Below are positions 46,315-57,400 of a stretch of DNA of 64,000 nt, in pieces. The notes below the pieces were generated by a model, which searched no databases, was not told the DNA's origin, and saw only the letters and a program-made list of their open reading frames with translations. The stretch lies in NCBI GenBank assembly GCA_002633025.1, contig NMRB01000186.1:17472-81471 (forward strand). Direction: 5' to 3'. Position numbers and translations under genes: made by a program. Numbering within the stretch: the first letter of the stretch is position 1; each line of letters starts with the position of its first letter. Source of the DNA: Notospermus geniculatus. Taxonomy: Eukaryota > Nemertea > Pilidiophora > Heteronemertea > Lineidae.

Positions 46315-49300
46315 ATGGCGACTGGTGATCTCTTCAACAATGTGAAGAAGTTGCAGGGGATGCTGAAGAAAGTCAACTATGAAAAAGATTCAGACTTTAA
46401 AGGGTAAGTATTTAGAGATGATTATCGTATCATGGGTAAGGCCACACTTTTTTTATTCTTTGGTTTACGGGCCCGCCGACGTGGCAAAATGCCATTCCGA
46501 AAAAAAAATAAAATTGGGAAAATCAGTTTCTTTTATTGCCTCCGAACTTCAAATGAGGTCTTCTAAGAAAAAAACAAATAAATGGAGTTGTTTTTATTCC
46601 CGCCGACCTTGATTTCAGCTGTCACGACTGCTAAAATAAATAAAACCAACTGACGTACGCCTATTTCCTGGTAGCGAGGACGGAAAGAAGCAGAAAAGAG
46701 GCATTTGTCAAGAATTTTTTGGTTTTTTATTTGCTCCGAGTTGTCTAACTTGTCATTCAAAAGGTGAAAATGAAAAAACTGAACTGAACCAAAGTTTTTT
46801 TTTATTTTTATTCCGTCCTCCGTACCTGGGCTCAAAATCTTTGTGCCCGTAAACCAAAGAATATAATAACCGTGGCCTAAGTATTTAGCCTATAGATGAT
46901 TATCGTATCATGGGGATGTCTATGTCATGATGTGTTTCGAAGGTCACAACAGACTGTACATTTATTGTTAAGAAAGCCTTCATCATTCCTAATTAATACT
47001 ACTTTAATAATACCGTCGACTCCATGGCAAGTATATTCTCCTCTCTAAGAACTGTCAAAATATAAACACCAACTGATCATTGTCATAAATGCATATTTTC
47101 AGAATCACACAAGGACAATCCAATGCCTACCTGCCCATTTACCATTACCTATTTGTCAACTACAGTCAACCATTCTCACAGAAAATCCTCGAAATGAAAG
47201 TCGAGCTTCGTGGAAAGTCAGATTCACGCTTTGTTGAAGGCATGTACAGGGTAGGTTCTTCTGTATATTGACTTCACTTAGTGTCTCTATGATACACACT
47301 CCAAATAAAATCCGATACTCAAGAAATCACAAATATCTGGCATATCTTTTAACTTTCTTTTAATTTAGGTGCTGAGAGATATGTTCAACTACAAACCAGC
47401 AATTACAAAGGACCAGTTCTTTGTAAGTGGATTCATTGAGAAGAAGATGATCATGTGTACAGACATCCTGAAGCTTGTCCTTGAAAAGCACCAATCTTTG
47501 GTCCCGAGGCATGTCAAAGTTCCTGTAAGTATGATGATGATGTGGATCTTGGTTACAAATCCAGTCTACAAGTGCTTCATGTTATCCCTTGTCTCAACAG
47601 GTACTCTCTGTACTCACTTGATCTTTTCTGACAGGTGAAGTGTACATGGTAACCAGAGCAATTTACCGTTGATTGACTGAGAAAACCCTAAATTTAATTT
47701 TAATGTAGTCCGTTGTATTTGTAGCCTTTGCCTCAAAATATTGCAGGCCGAGTTGGGACCCTGCAGCTGCAACTCTGGTCAGCTCAGTACAGTGGAAAAT
47801 TTGAGGGGACTGGTGTTGGATATTTCTTTTCTCTTTCCAGGCTCCGTATGGTCGTGTTTGTTCCAAGGTTGGGAAGGTTTTTAGTGCGAACAGTTCTTTC
47901 GAGAGTAGCTGTAGTGATAAAACTGTGGGTAAGAGAAACAAGACTGCTATTGTTAAATCCAAAACAGAATCCACCTTGATTAAATTGGCGAGTTTGTAGT
48001 TTCAGATCCCTTGCAGAAAGGTATTGTTGGCTTCAAATCATATAAATTACATGTATTTGCAATCGTTTTTCAGATAAGGAGGAAAGCATTGGGGGCATCA
48101 AAAGACCTCACGTTGTCAATGAACTGCGGAACCCAAAGAACAAATACACCGCTAGCAAATTTAATGCTTCGGTCCCGACTTCACCAATTCATAAATCTGC
48201 CAGTGACAGGTCGCAAAGCTCTCCTATCCTGAAAGGTAAAGTGACAGCGAAACGTACCCCTAACTCTAAGATGACACCAAAACATTCCGAACAGACTGAC
48301 ACCAAAGCATGTGTCAGGCCTACACCTTGTCCACAACTGCAGTTTGCACCTGAGATGACGCCCTCTATCCGTCACATCGAAAAGGGTTGGGTGGAGTTAG
48401 TTTATGTTGCAAGGGGTAAGGCACATACTTTTGAACCTTTCCTTGCTGTTACCCACCTGCATATAATCAGATTCCTCACCTTTTAGCCAACTTCTACTTG
48501 CACAAACTTCTCCATCAGTATTGAACCAGTTTGGATGGGCTGTTAGAGAGGCACATTTGCAGTTGAAACATCCTTGCCTGTCATCTTTTTAAGCTTAACC
48601 CACACAGCCTTAACCTTGCATACCATTTCCGTTCCCTTTTTCTGTGAGCACAAATAAAGGATGCAAACATTTTGCTTTGTATCTTTTGTCAGTTTTGATC
48701 TCACGAGTAGGCCTGTAAATGCCAGGGTCATTGTAATAAACAAGTTTTGGTCACAGTGTCAAGATCTAGAAAACAGAAGCGGATATTTATGATCACATGA
48801 GGTTACTTTCAAATGCAAATTGCCCATCATTTCACAAACAACTACATGTACTTGACTTTGTCTTCATAGCTACTGAAGAGCACATGCGTGGTGATGAAGG
48901 TGGTGATGAAACTCAGGATCCAATTGAAATTCTTGCCTTGACTCCTGGAGCAAGTGCGAAAACAAGTGGCAGATCAAGATATAGCCCTATATCTCAGATA
49001 GCCAATTCTAGTGTAAGTCTATCCAGGAATGTAGATGTTTCTGGTGTACAAATCTTATGGCATCTTCTTTGACATTTTTGAGTTAGATACCCGGAATCAA
49101 TAAATCATAAATGCAAGTGTACTGAATTTTAAATGGGTAAACCAGTAAAGTCGATGTTCATGCTTTTTCATACTTTCAAACACCAAGTTTGCTTTTACTT
49201 ACAGGTGATGCAAGGTATCACTGAACGTTTGAGAGCAGTCGAATCTCAAGCGGATAATTTGGAAAATATCGCCCTACAACTTGCTGCAAGCGAACCTCGT

Positions 49301-51116
49301 ATGAGAGCAGTCGAATCTCAAGCGGATAATTTGGAAAATATCGCCCTACAACTTGCTGCAAGCGAATCTCGTATGATCAGATTTGAGAAGTCCATTGCTC
49401 ACCTTGAAGATCGCGTTGCTCAGACCCCAACGTTTACTCGTTCACAGTTGGAGAATCTTCTGGCTCGACTTACTATTCTTGAAAATAAAGTAGCTATTAT
49501 GGATGGTCAGGTAACACATTCCGAATAATTTCACGGGAATTTGCTGCCGATCAAATTTGTTCTCTCAGAATGAGGAACCGGCGAACCAATCCGACAGAGG
49601 CGCTGACGCACAACTACGGTGTTGACGCTAGAGGCACTCGCGTCACTCCTTCAGTGATCACCAGTTGAATGGGCGATGATGTAGTCCGATGTGATTTTGA
49701 TTGACTGCCTGGGTCACACGTGTGCAAATATATTATCAATTATTACGCACATCTGTAAAGAGTGAACTAAAAAATCTTACTGTTCATCCTATGCAATCTT
49801 AATTTGATAATTTGAGGCTTTAATTCACATTTACTCCACGAACTTGCAAGTTTGGAAGACGCTTCGGGACCTACGGCACCATGACGACATCCTGTCGTCA
49901 ATGTCATCAAATCAAGTCGTGACGACGTCAGACTGTGACGTGCTTTGCAATGACGTCAGCAGTACTGTTGGACTGAGCGCCTCTAGTGTCAACACCGTAG
50001 TTGTTCGTCAGCGCCACCCGCGGCACGCCGGTTCCTCATTGTCTTTAAAGTCAGTGGTGTGGAGATCAAGGTGTGTAATGCTGTGTTAATTGGTTCTAAA
50101 TTATTTTGTAGCCAACTCAAGCTGGAAACACAAGTGTACCTTCTCCAGGGAATGTTGGAGCCAAAACTGGCTTGGCACAAGGTAAGATGTGGGAATGGTC
50201 CATTGGAATTATAGCTCAGAGGTTGGTTGACGTGTTGAGCAAGAGGAGAGAAAGTGATGCATCCCTTCTCAATGTGGACAAATATGTACCAGTAGATTTA
50301 ATATCCAGACGGAAAGGGAACAGTTCTCTGTCCGTTTCTTGGGGGTGCTTTCCATATCATGTTGCAGTCAAACATCCCTGACTCTGCATCAAACAGGAGT
50401 TTGCAACAAACAAATTGGAAGTTGAGTCAGTTGGCGCCATTGCTTTCTTCCTCCTGCAGTTGAGGTCACTGCTGGGCATTCATATGACTTGGCCTGTTTT
50501 GTTCTTGTTGACTTAATACACTGAAATCACAAGGTGGTAAATTCACAAGAATGGGATGGCCAACTCTATCTTGTCTTCCCACTCTAAACCTGTCCATCAA
50601 CTCTATTCGTTTCAACACAACTACTCAGTGTTATCTTTGGAGGCCACTCTGATTATGGCTGTTATTTCAATGTCCATCTTCAGGCTTCCCAAGTCAAGAA
50701 CCCCCACAATCGGTCAGTTTGGAACCAAACATTCTGTCACCAATCAGGTCACCAATCAGTGTCACGGCAAGGGATAATATTCCAGGTGCTCCAGTGTCCC
50801 CTGATATGTCAGTAGATCTGCCAAATGAGAAAGAGACAGGCACTCGCTCAAGTACTCCGGACGATAAGACGAAAAGGAATCTATCCCTCTCTCTCCACTT
50901 TGTTGACACGCCAACTACCAACCAAGCCAAGCGAATACTTGAAATGTGAGTGCGGGAAAATGAAGACTGCAACTCTCAAGAAACCTCCATAAATTTCTGT
51001 TTTTGTATTGATTAACATTCTGATTTGCTTTTTATGTCTGTTTCAGGATCCATGGTACCGAGTGCTTGATGAACAGCAATGAAAACGAAAATGACCCACT
51101 ATTGACAGAGTGCTAA
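46315..51116 (+). CDS. CEP44: Centrosomal protein CEP44
   Basis: Ten coding exons, all in phase: 46315-46403, 47103-47250, 47369-47524, 47841-47928, 48074-48415, 48870-49012, 49205-49510, 50112-50181, 50684-50945 and 51047-51116 (stop TAA). They give about 557 aa, longer than human CEP44 (about 390). The N-terminal CEP44 domain is clear: MATGDLFNNVKKLQGMLKKV, YLPIYHYLFVNYSQPF, DSRFVEGMYRVLRDMFNYKP, ITKDQFFVSGFIEKKM. The middle is low-complexity and serine/proline-rich. Exon 7 is a coiled coil (ERLRAVESQADNLENIALQL repeated). The C-terminus is acidic. Known role: centriolar protein needed for conversion of centrioles into centrosomes and for centrosome integrity. Introns 1 and 7 contain large foldback elements. 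The extra length is mostly in the middle and in the duplicated coil. Confidence 0.93.
46437..46880. repeat. 445-bp inverted-repeat element in CEP44 intron 1
   Basis: The ends TAAGGCCACACTTT and AACCGTGGCCTAA pair. Inner arms TTCTTTGGTTTACGGGC and GCCCGTAAACCAAAGAA are exact inverses. A host sequence of about 33 bp (TAAGTATTTAG..GATGATTATCGTATCATGGG) occurs as a direct repeat on both sides (46404-46438 and 46879-46914), too long for an ordinary target duplication. Confidence 0.8.
49232..49375 (+). repeat. 72-bp in-frame tandem duplication in CEP44 exon 7
   Basis: AGAGCAGTCGAATCTCAAGC starts at 49232 and again at 49304. The two 72-bp copies differ by one visible base (GAACCTCG against GAATCTCG). 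It adds 24 residues to the coiled coil without shifting the heptad-compatible frame. Confidence 0.95.
49569..50040. repeat. 472-bp inverted-repeat element in CEP44 intron 7
   Basis: The left end AATGAGGAACCGGCG pairs with the right end CGCCGGTTCCTCATT. The arms GGCGCTGACGCACAACTACG.. and CTACGGTGTTGACGCTAGAG are matched in inverse near 49975-50015. No coding potential; probably a MITE. Confidence 0.85.
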
Positions 51117-51452
51117 AATTTTGTGATAACTAAAACAACTCAAAAGGATTATATTTGACATAAAATAACTGTAATGTAACATTTAAATCCTATACATTCC
51201 ATAGGCAAGCCGGTATTGTCAACGAAGAGTAGGAAAATACAGATTTTTGTTCAGCAAAACCAGATTCACTGCCTTTGTTTCTCATTGTGTGTTCTTAATC
51301 TGCAGCTAGGAGGGGGTTAAGGGACTGCATGACTATCCTCGCCCTTAAACGGTTCTCCCCATTGCTGTAGGCGAGATATGGTTTGGCCTCGGTGTGAAAA
51401 GAACTGCAGTCCAATGTGCTGGAAGCTCCATACTAGACAACAAACCCGTCCA
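51117..51452. other. Convergent 3' ends of CEP44 and the CNBD2-like gene
   Basis: The stop codons of the two genes face each other about 336 bp apart. No separate feature is visible. Confidence 0.6.
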
Positions 51453-54400
51453 TCATTTCCTTGGCGACCTCGACACCGCCAGTACCTCATTACCTAACGG
51501 TCTGGGCGTATGCCCTAAAGGAGCGTCTGTTTGACTTCTTGGTTTCTTATGCTTTGGTGAATGTTTCTCTAGAACCTTTTTGACTATCCTCTGCATGAGA
51601 ACACTTTTGTACTTTGACCAAACTTCTTGTTGGTAAAGAGCCGTCTTAGCGTCGTCTTTGTCCGGATAATGCTTGTGCTGAAAGGGAGATTGGAGAAGGA
51701 TACATGTACGAGTCTGCTGTGTGAAACGGCCCGGGACATTTGAGAATACTACAATATTCCTTGATCATGAGAACTTCTCTCATGATCTCCCTGCGGTCAA
51801 CCAACGCGGGGGTGGAACTTCCGCCGACGCCGTAGATTCAAGATCAAACTGCCCGCTTACCAAAGTCTCCACTTTCAGCATCGTATTATTCTTGGCGTGT
51901 TGTAAGAAGAATCGCTTGCTGATCCTGATCACCTCGGCACCTTCACTCACCTGAAATAGCAACAAATCGTACATTCTGCAATGGATTTATCATGTACCGG
52001 GGAATGAACGTAAATGGCGGGTCATGAACTGAGGCCGACAGAGGGTAGCTTGTTCCAAGTGGTATTGCGAATCTTTTGACATGGCATAATGAACCTCATA
52101 CTTGTCATACTCACCAAGGTAAACCCAGAACCTTCTGATGCTACCGGTGCCTCCATGTGTTCTAGGCCCTAAATAAAAACGCACACTTTATTAGATATTA
52201 TTTAACCATATTAACATTGGGCGGTGTTAGTTTCCAATAACCTGAAATGTAGGCCTACACGTCCAACAAAAGTGAAGTGCAAATAAAACAATAGAATTCG
52301 CATGTGACGGTCTTGACTCTTATCAATTCAATCGCCCGTCACCATTGTTTACTCAAAAAATCCACACTAAAAACCCGAAGAAATGAAGTCAGTTGACGGC
52401 TGGGTTGTTAATCCACCTTGGCGACAACTATAATGTAACAACGTTGGTCGGCGCCAAGATGGTACCAACACCTGTTAGTTAGTATAATATTCCTAAAAGC
52501 ATTACATGTACAAGAATCGAATGTACAGAGATCAGACGCAAGCTAAGGAGGAACACTATAAATGTATTTCACAAGAACATCAAGCACTACTAAAGCTAAA
52601 ACTTTTCTCTGTAACGTTACCTCCTTATCTGTACCATAGTATATAGTATCGAGTCCCTAAAGACGATAAATGGTAATGTAAACGGCGAATGAAGCTATTA
52701 CAACTGCCACAGGATTTCGGGGAAAGAACTAAGAATAGGGAGTTTTCCCAAAGCCCCCGAAACGCCAACGCGTACGTCTATCCTTTTGTTCGGTGCTCTC
52801 TTCATGGCATCGAACAATGGGATTTTGGCGTTCCCGTTGGCGTTTCGGGGGCTTTGGGAAAACTCGCTAATAAAACCACCCTTGGTTTCAACAAACATGA
52901 ACCAAGCAGGCCCTTCTTGTACCGAGCATGTCCACGAATATCACTGCAATCCGGCTCCTTAAGTCTGCCTCAAACTGCTTGAGTGGCCTGTATGCGCTGC
53001 TCCACTTGGTAGTTTTCTCGTGGAGTTGGCTTTCACAAAGGGAATTCACCATTAATTATTGGTTTCCTTTGAGAGAAATATAAGTTCTCACTGGAGCAAC
53101 GGCAATAGTAGAGCGGTTAAGGGTTTTGATTTTCGCCAGAATCTTTCACTTCTTCAAGAAAGCATGAAACTGTCCACAGACATACTTTGGTACCTAAGGA
53201 TCATGAAAAAAGTGGACCCAAAAATTCGCACCCCCTGGTGGCCGCCATTTGAAATTCAACCTGGCGGCCACCAGGGGCACGAATTTTGGGGGCCCATTTT
53301 TTTCATGATCCTTGTATCAAAGTACCGATGTGGGGAGTTTCGTGCTTTCTTGAAGAAGTGAAAGATTTTTACCCTTCGCTCTACCACAAGGATAGCCAAG
53401 GGTATGATTGAAAAAGACTTACGAAAACATCCCCAGCCTTCAGTGCCCCTAACTGGAGACATGCTCCTCTCTCTACTCTCTCCTTTTGGACCCTTTTCCT
53501 GGTCAGCATGACGGAGGAAGCCCCGGTTTTCTCCCTCGTCAGATAGAAGGAATGAGGGTTAAAATCATCCTGGTTGATATCTCGCATCGGGATGTTGATG
53601 AGCGGGAGGGCGATGGATTCCTTACTGATGCGCTGGAAAGAAGGATTCGGTCATTTTTACCCCCAAAAGATGAATAATATGACTTGTCCTCCAAACTCAG
53701 TTTGGTGCATGGGTCTATACATGTATTGGCTTCTTTATAAGTACCGGTAGTTCAAGAGAGAATGCACCTGGTCGAGGAAACGCATTGCATTCGAGGCCCC
53801 AGGAATGAACTGTATTAAAGATAATGTATCACGAGTTCATTGTTTACATTCAATGTCTGTAAACATGGATGTTTGCGATGTTATTTTGGACTTTTGGGAC
53901 ATGCCAACCCACCAAAATGAATACTTTTGGCATCAACAGAATTTCTACACAGGCATTCTACCAACAAATTACTCATAAGACAAAGAAAGCCTGGACATAA
54001 ACAAACAAAAATGTATAAATAAACAAATTTCGTGGCCCGCGAAAATACCCGTGTGATACATTATCTTTAAATTGACAGCAATGGAGAAATCTTGATAGCA
54101 TAACAATATCTGGACATTTCCAGCCAACGTGTCATAATTAGCTCCCTAACATGGAAGGGGCATTTTGCTCGGACGGACGACTACATGACACTCGTACACA
54201 TCCCAATGAGAATTTCGAACGAAAGCAAGTTATTTTCAGGCAATCTAGCGATTCTATAGTATACATGGTGGATGTGATTGCAAAAATTCACATCCTCCAC
54301 TTTAGTTTAATTCCTTACTACCCTATACTATTCCCCACATGTTAGATTTCCAACCTACTACTCTGTGTGGCATGCCAGTGCGTACCGATATGTCAGGGTG

Positions 54401-57400
54401 CTACCATCGGGTTTGCCCACGCGGACACCCTGTTATATCAGGGAGGTTAGAAAGCAAACGATAAACGTAAACGTTAACGACAACGTTATTTTTGCACCGA
54501 AAATGCAATATAAAATCTGGTTAATGTGTAGCATGAAAGATAACGTTGTCGTAAAGTTTACGTGTACCGTTTGATTTCTAAACCTCCCTATTAATCCATA
54601 CATGCCAACGCAAGCCTACGTGCAGCAACATCATTAGTCCACCAGAAATGCATGGAGAAGCATGAAGCAATTTGTAATGCTGACGCACTTTCGCACAAAG
54701 TAATTTTAAACTTTTTGTGGTTTACTTACAACCGATGTAATCGACGCTTCATCATCCGCGTCCTGAATAAAAAGTAGGGCCTATCATTTATATCAATAAA
54801 ACACACTTATGCTCAATGGCCTTAGAGTCTAAGGGGACGAATGCCCCTTCCCCCTCGTCACCGAAAATCACGATTTCAGGCAGATTTGGGCCGAAAAATA
54901 GATGTGTGCGCATTTGCCCTCCCCCCGATAATAGGCACCAAAGCAGCGGCTACGGCTGAAAGCTGGTTTCGACTATTATATGGGTGAGTTGTCCCAGCAT
55001 TTTCCCTGTCCGGGAAGTCTTATGAGATTACGTAACTCAGTCGGGAGCAGCCTCGGCTTTCATGTGGCACTGATCTAGCCGTTGTGGTGATGATGGACGC
55101 TATTGGGCAATGGGGAAATGGCGGCAGCAACAGCTACAGATGGCGGTGAAATTACAAAAAAATTTAAATGGCATGTTGCCATGGTTGCGAGGCAAGAGGT
55201 ACCATGGAGATTCGCAACTCGTTCTTCCCGAATATTCTCACCGATTTTCAGTAATACAGGTAAGTAGGGCCTAGATGGGCAGCGCCCAAAAGTGAATTTC
55301 TTTCATCTATTCGATTTCCAACGAATAGGTCTAGGACGACGCGCAGTCAAGTGTGAAAGTGTATCGAAGCGTGACCACCACAGTACCGGTAGGCCCTAGA
55401 GCCTACGCCTATAAAGCTTTGTTCTTTCCTCACGTCACTGCTTCTGAACAAACGGGCTCGTGATTGCACAGACCCAAAGTCAGCCTGCGAAAGTTTTGTC
55501 CATTTCCCACATTACATGGCTACACTGCTTCCACGCAACATGCGGGATCGCGCGGGTGGGGTCGTGGTGAATGAATTAAAATTCAGTCACTTGTGAGCCA
55601 AATCAGTTGCGCAGGTGCATTATGTGGGTGTGCCGATAACATGCACATTTGCTTGCACGTCGTCGCCTGAGAGTCAGTCATCTGTTTTTACCTAACTTTT
55701 ACAACTTCCTAGCGTTTTAAGTGTTCGATAGGCCTACTTCTGCAATATCTTTTCGATTTCTCAACAGCGTTTTTCGATGGACTGGTCATGGAAATGGTAC
55801 AAGGACGGCGGAAAACTGGTCTGAGAAGAAAACTGGATGATTCGGTGAGCCATTGACGTGTACGCTGACCGTAGGCCTAGGCCTACAAGACATGCATGAT
55901 GAAGGCCTGGGTCTGTGTCGACACCAGTCGGTTGGTGAAAATGTCGACCAACTCAGCAAGATGCTTTTGTTCACAATTGCTGATGGCAGAAATATAAATT
56001 CTAATTTGCCTTTATGGAGCTGGTGTTACTGTTATCTCGTGTACCCCACCCCACCTCCACAACCACCCCCACCCTGCCCGATAGGCCTTTTAGGCCTATG
56101 TTGCGAGCAGGCCAGGCCTAGCCTACCCCACAATCGGAGCACTATTCACGGGAATTCTGTAACCAGTTACACTAAAAGCCCATATCTGTCTATTAGTAGG
56201 CCTCTAGAGTGTTACCTGCATTCGCATCCCAGTCGCAAAAGGCGCCTGCAGCAGTTTATTGGCTTGATCAGAATTCTCTCCTTCGACAACCATCCCGACA
56301 AATTCACTCGATGGCTTTTTAGATTCATCAGCTTTGCTCGCAACCTCATCCTCATCGTCGTCTGCGGCATCGTCAGAGGTCACTGTAAACATAATATTGT
56401 GGGAAGGTTTTGAATCAAAAAGTAGAAAGCTATGCTTGAAACCAAAAATAGATAAGCTTAATCTATTTTTGTTGAAACGGACGATCTCTCCTCGATATCC
56501 CGGTTTCCTCCTACCGGTACATTACGTAATTATCGCCCAGTTTTGATTGATGTGTAGCTATAATGCCCTGGGAGTTAGCGCTTGCTCTTCCGAAATTATT
56601 TCAGTACGACAATCACATTACATGTACATGTATGTATACAAGCAAAAATGTCACTCCCTTATCTATTTTGATACAAGTTATGTAATGTCCACCCACCGAC
56701 TATTTGCGGCTCTTCATCCGCCGTGTGTTCAACTGACTGCGCGACCAGGCTCGTCGTCCGGGATATCTTTCCGGCAAAAGAAATGAAAAACATGATTGAT
56801 ACTGTGTATCATAACTCTACATTTCATGTATTTCATACTACTTTTTCGCTTCGTCAAGAATTGTTCTGGAACTTTGGGAACAGACAGACTATTCTGCTTT
56901 CGAGTTGTACCTCGTTATCCTCATAACTGTTCGACAGGAATTCGTCATCCTCTTCTCCGATAGTTTGAAGCATTAAGGGTTCATTAACGCCAAGGGTGTG
57001 CCCGAGGGGGTTAGCCACCAGGTCGGTGCGGTTACTGGTCTGAAATTGAAGGGGACTAGGTGCAAACGCTGTGTGCTACGCAATGCTGTCGTGTAGAAGG
57101 TGAAGGAGCCGATCGCTTAGTGCAAGGATGAGGGTCTATGAACGAATACGTAGAGCTTGAGGAGGTAGCAGGAATGGGAGCCAAGCACTGAGTATGGGCT
57201 GATCGTGTATCTACAAAAGTAGGATCAAAGCAGGGGCCGTATTCACAAAGCATCTGTATGGGAGCTTGTGGGTCCCAATTTGACTGGTCTCACCTCCCAT
57301 CCCAATATGGCTATAAAGCATGGCGAAAGGATAGGGAACCAGTCGACCACTGGATCAGCAAGTATATTATGGAAAGGAAGAGGCTTTAGGAATCACAGAC

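Larger units (their letters stand above)
52126..54914. repeat. Segmental duplication within the CNBD2-like gene, copy A
   Basis: This stretch, from CAGAACCTTCTGATGCTACC to beyond 54914, repeats at 60764-64000. It includes three coding exons (52115-52168 in part, 53423-53632, 54730-54762) and introns. Long runs are identical apart from small indels. Confidence 0.92.

Noticed and set aside
47727-47840. Extra CEP44 exon after a TTGTAG acceptor-like site
   Set aside because: The reading frame is open, but exon 47369-47524 already joins exon 47841-47928 in phase, and no good donor follows.
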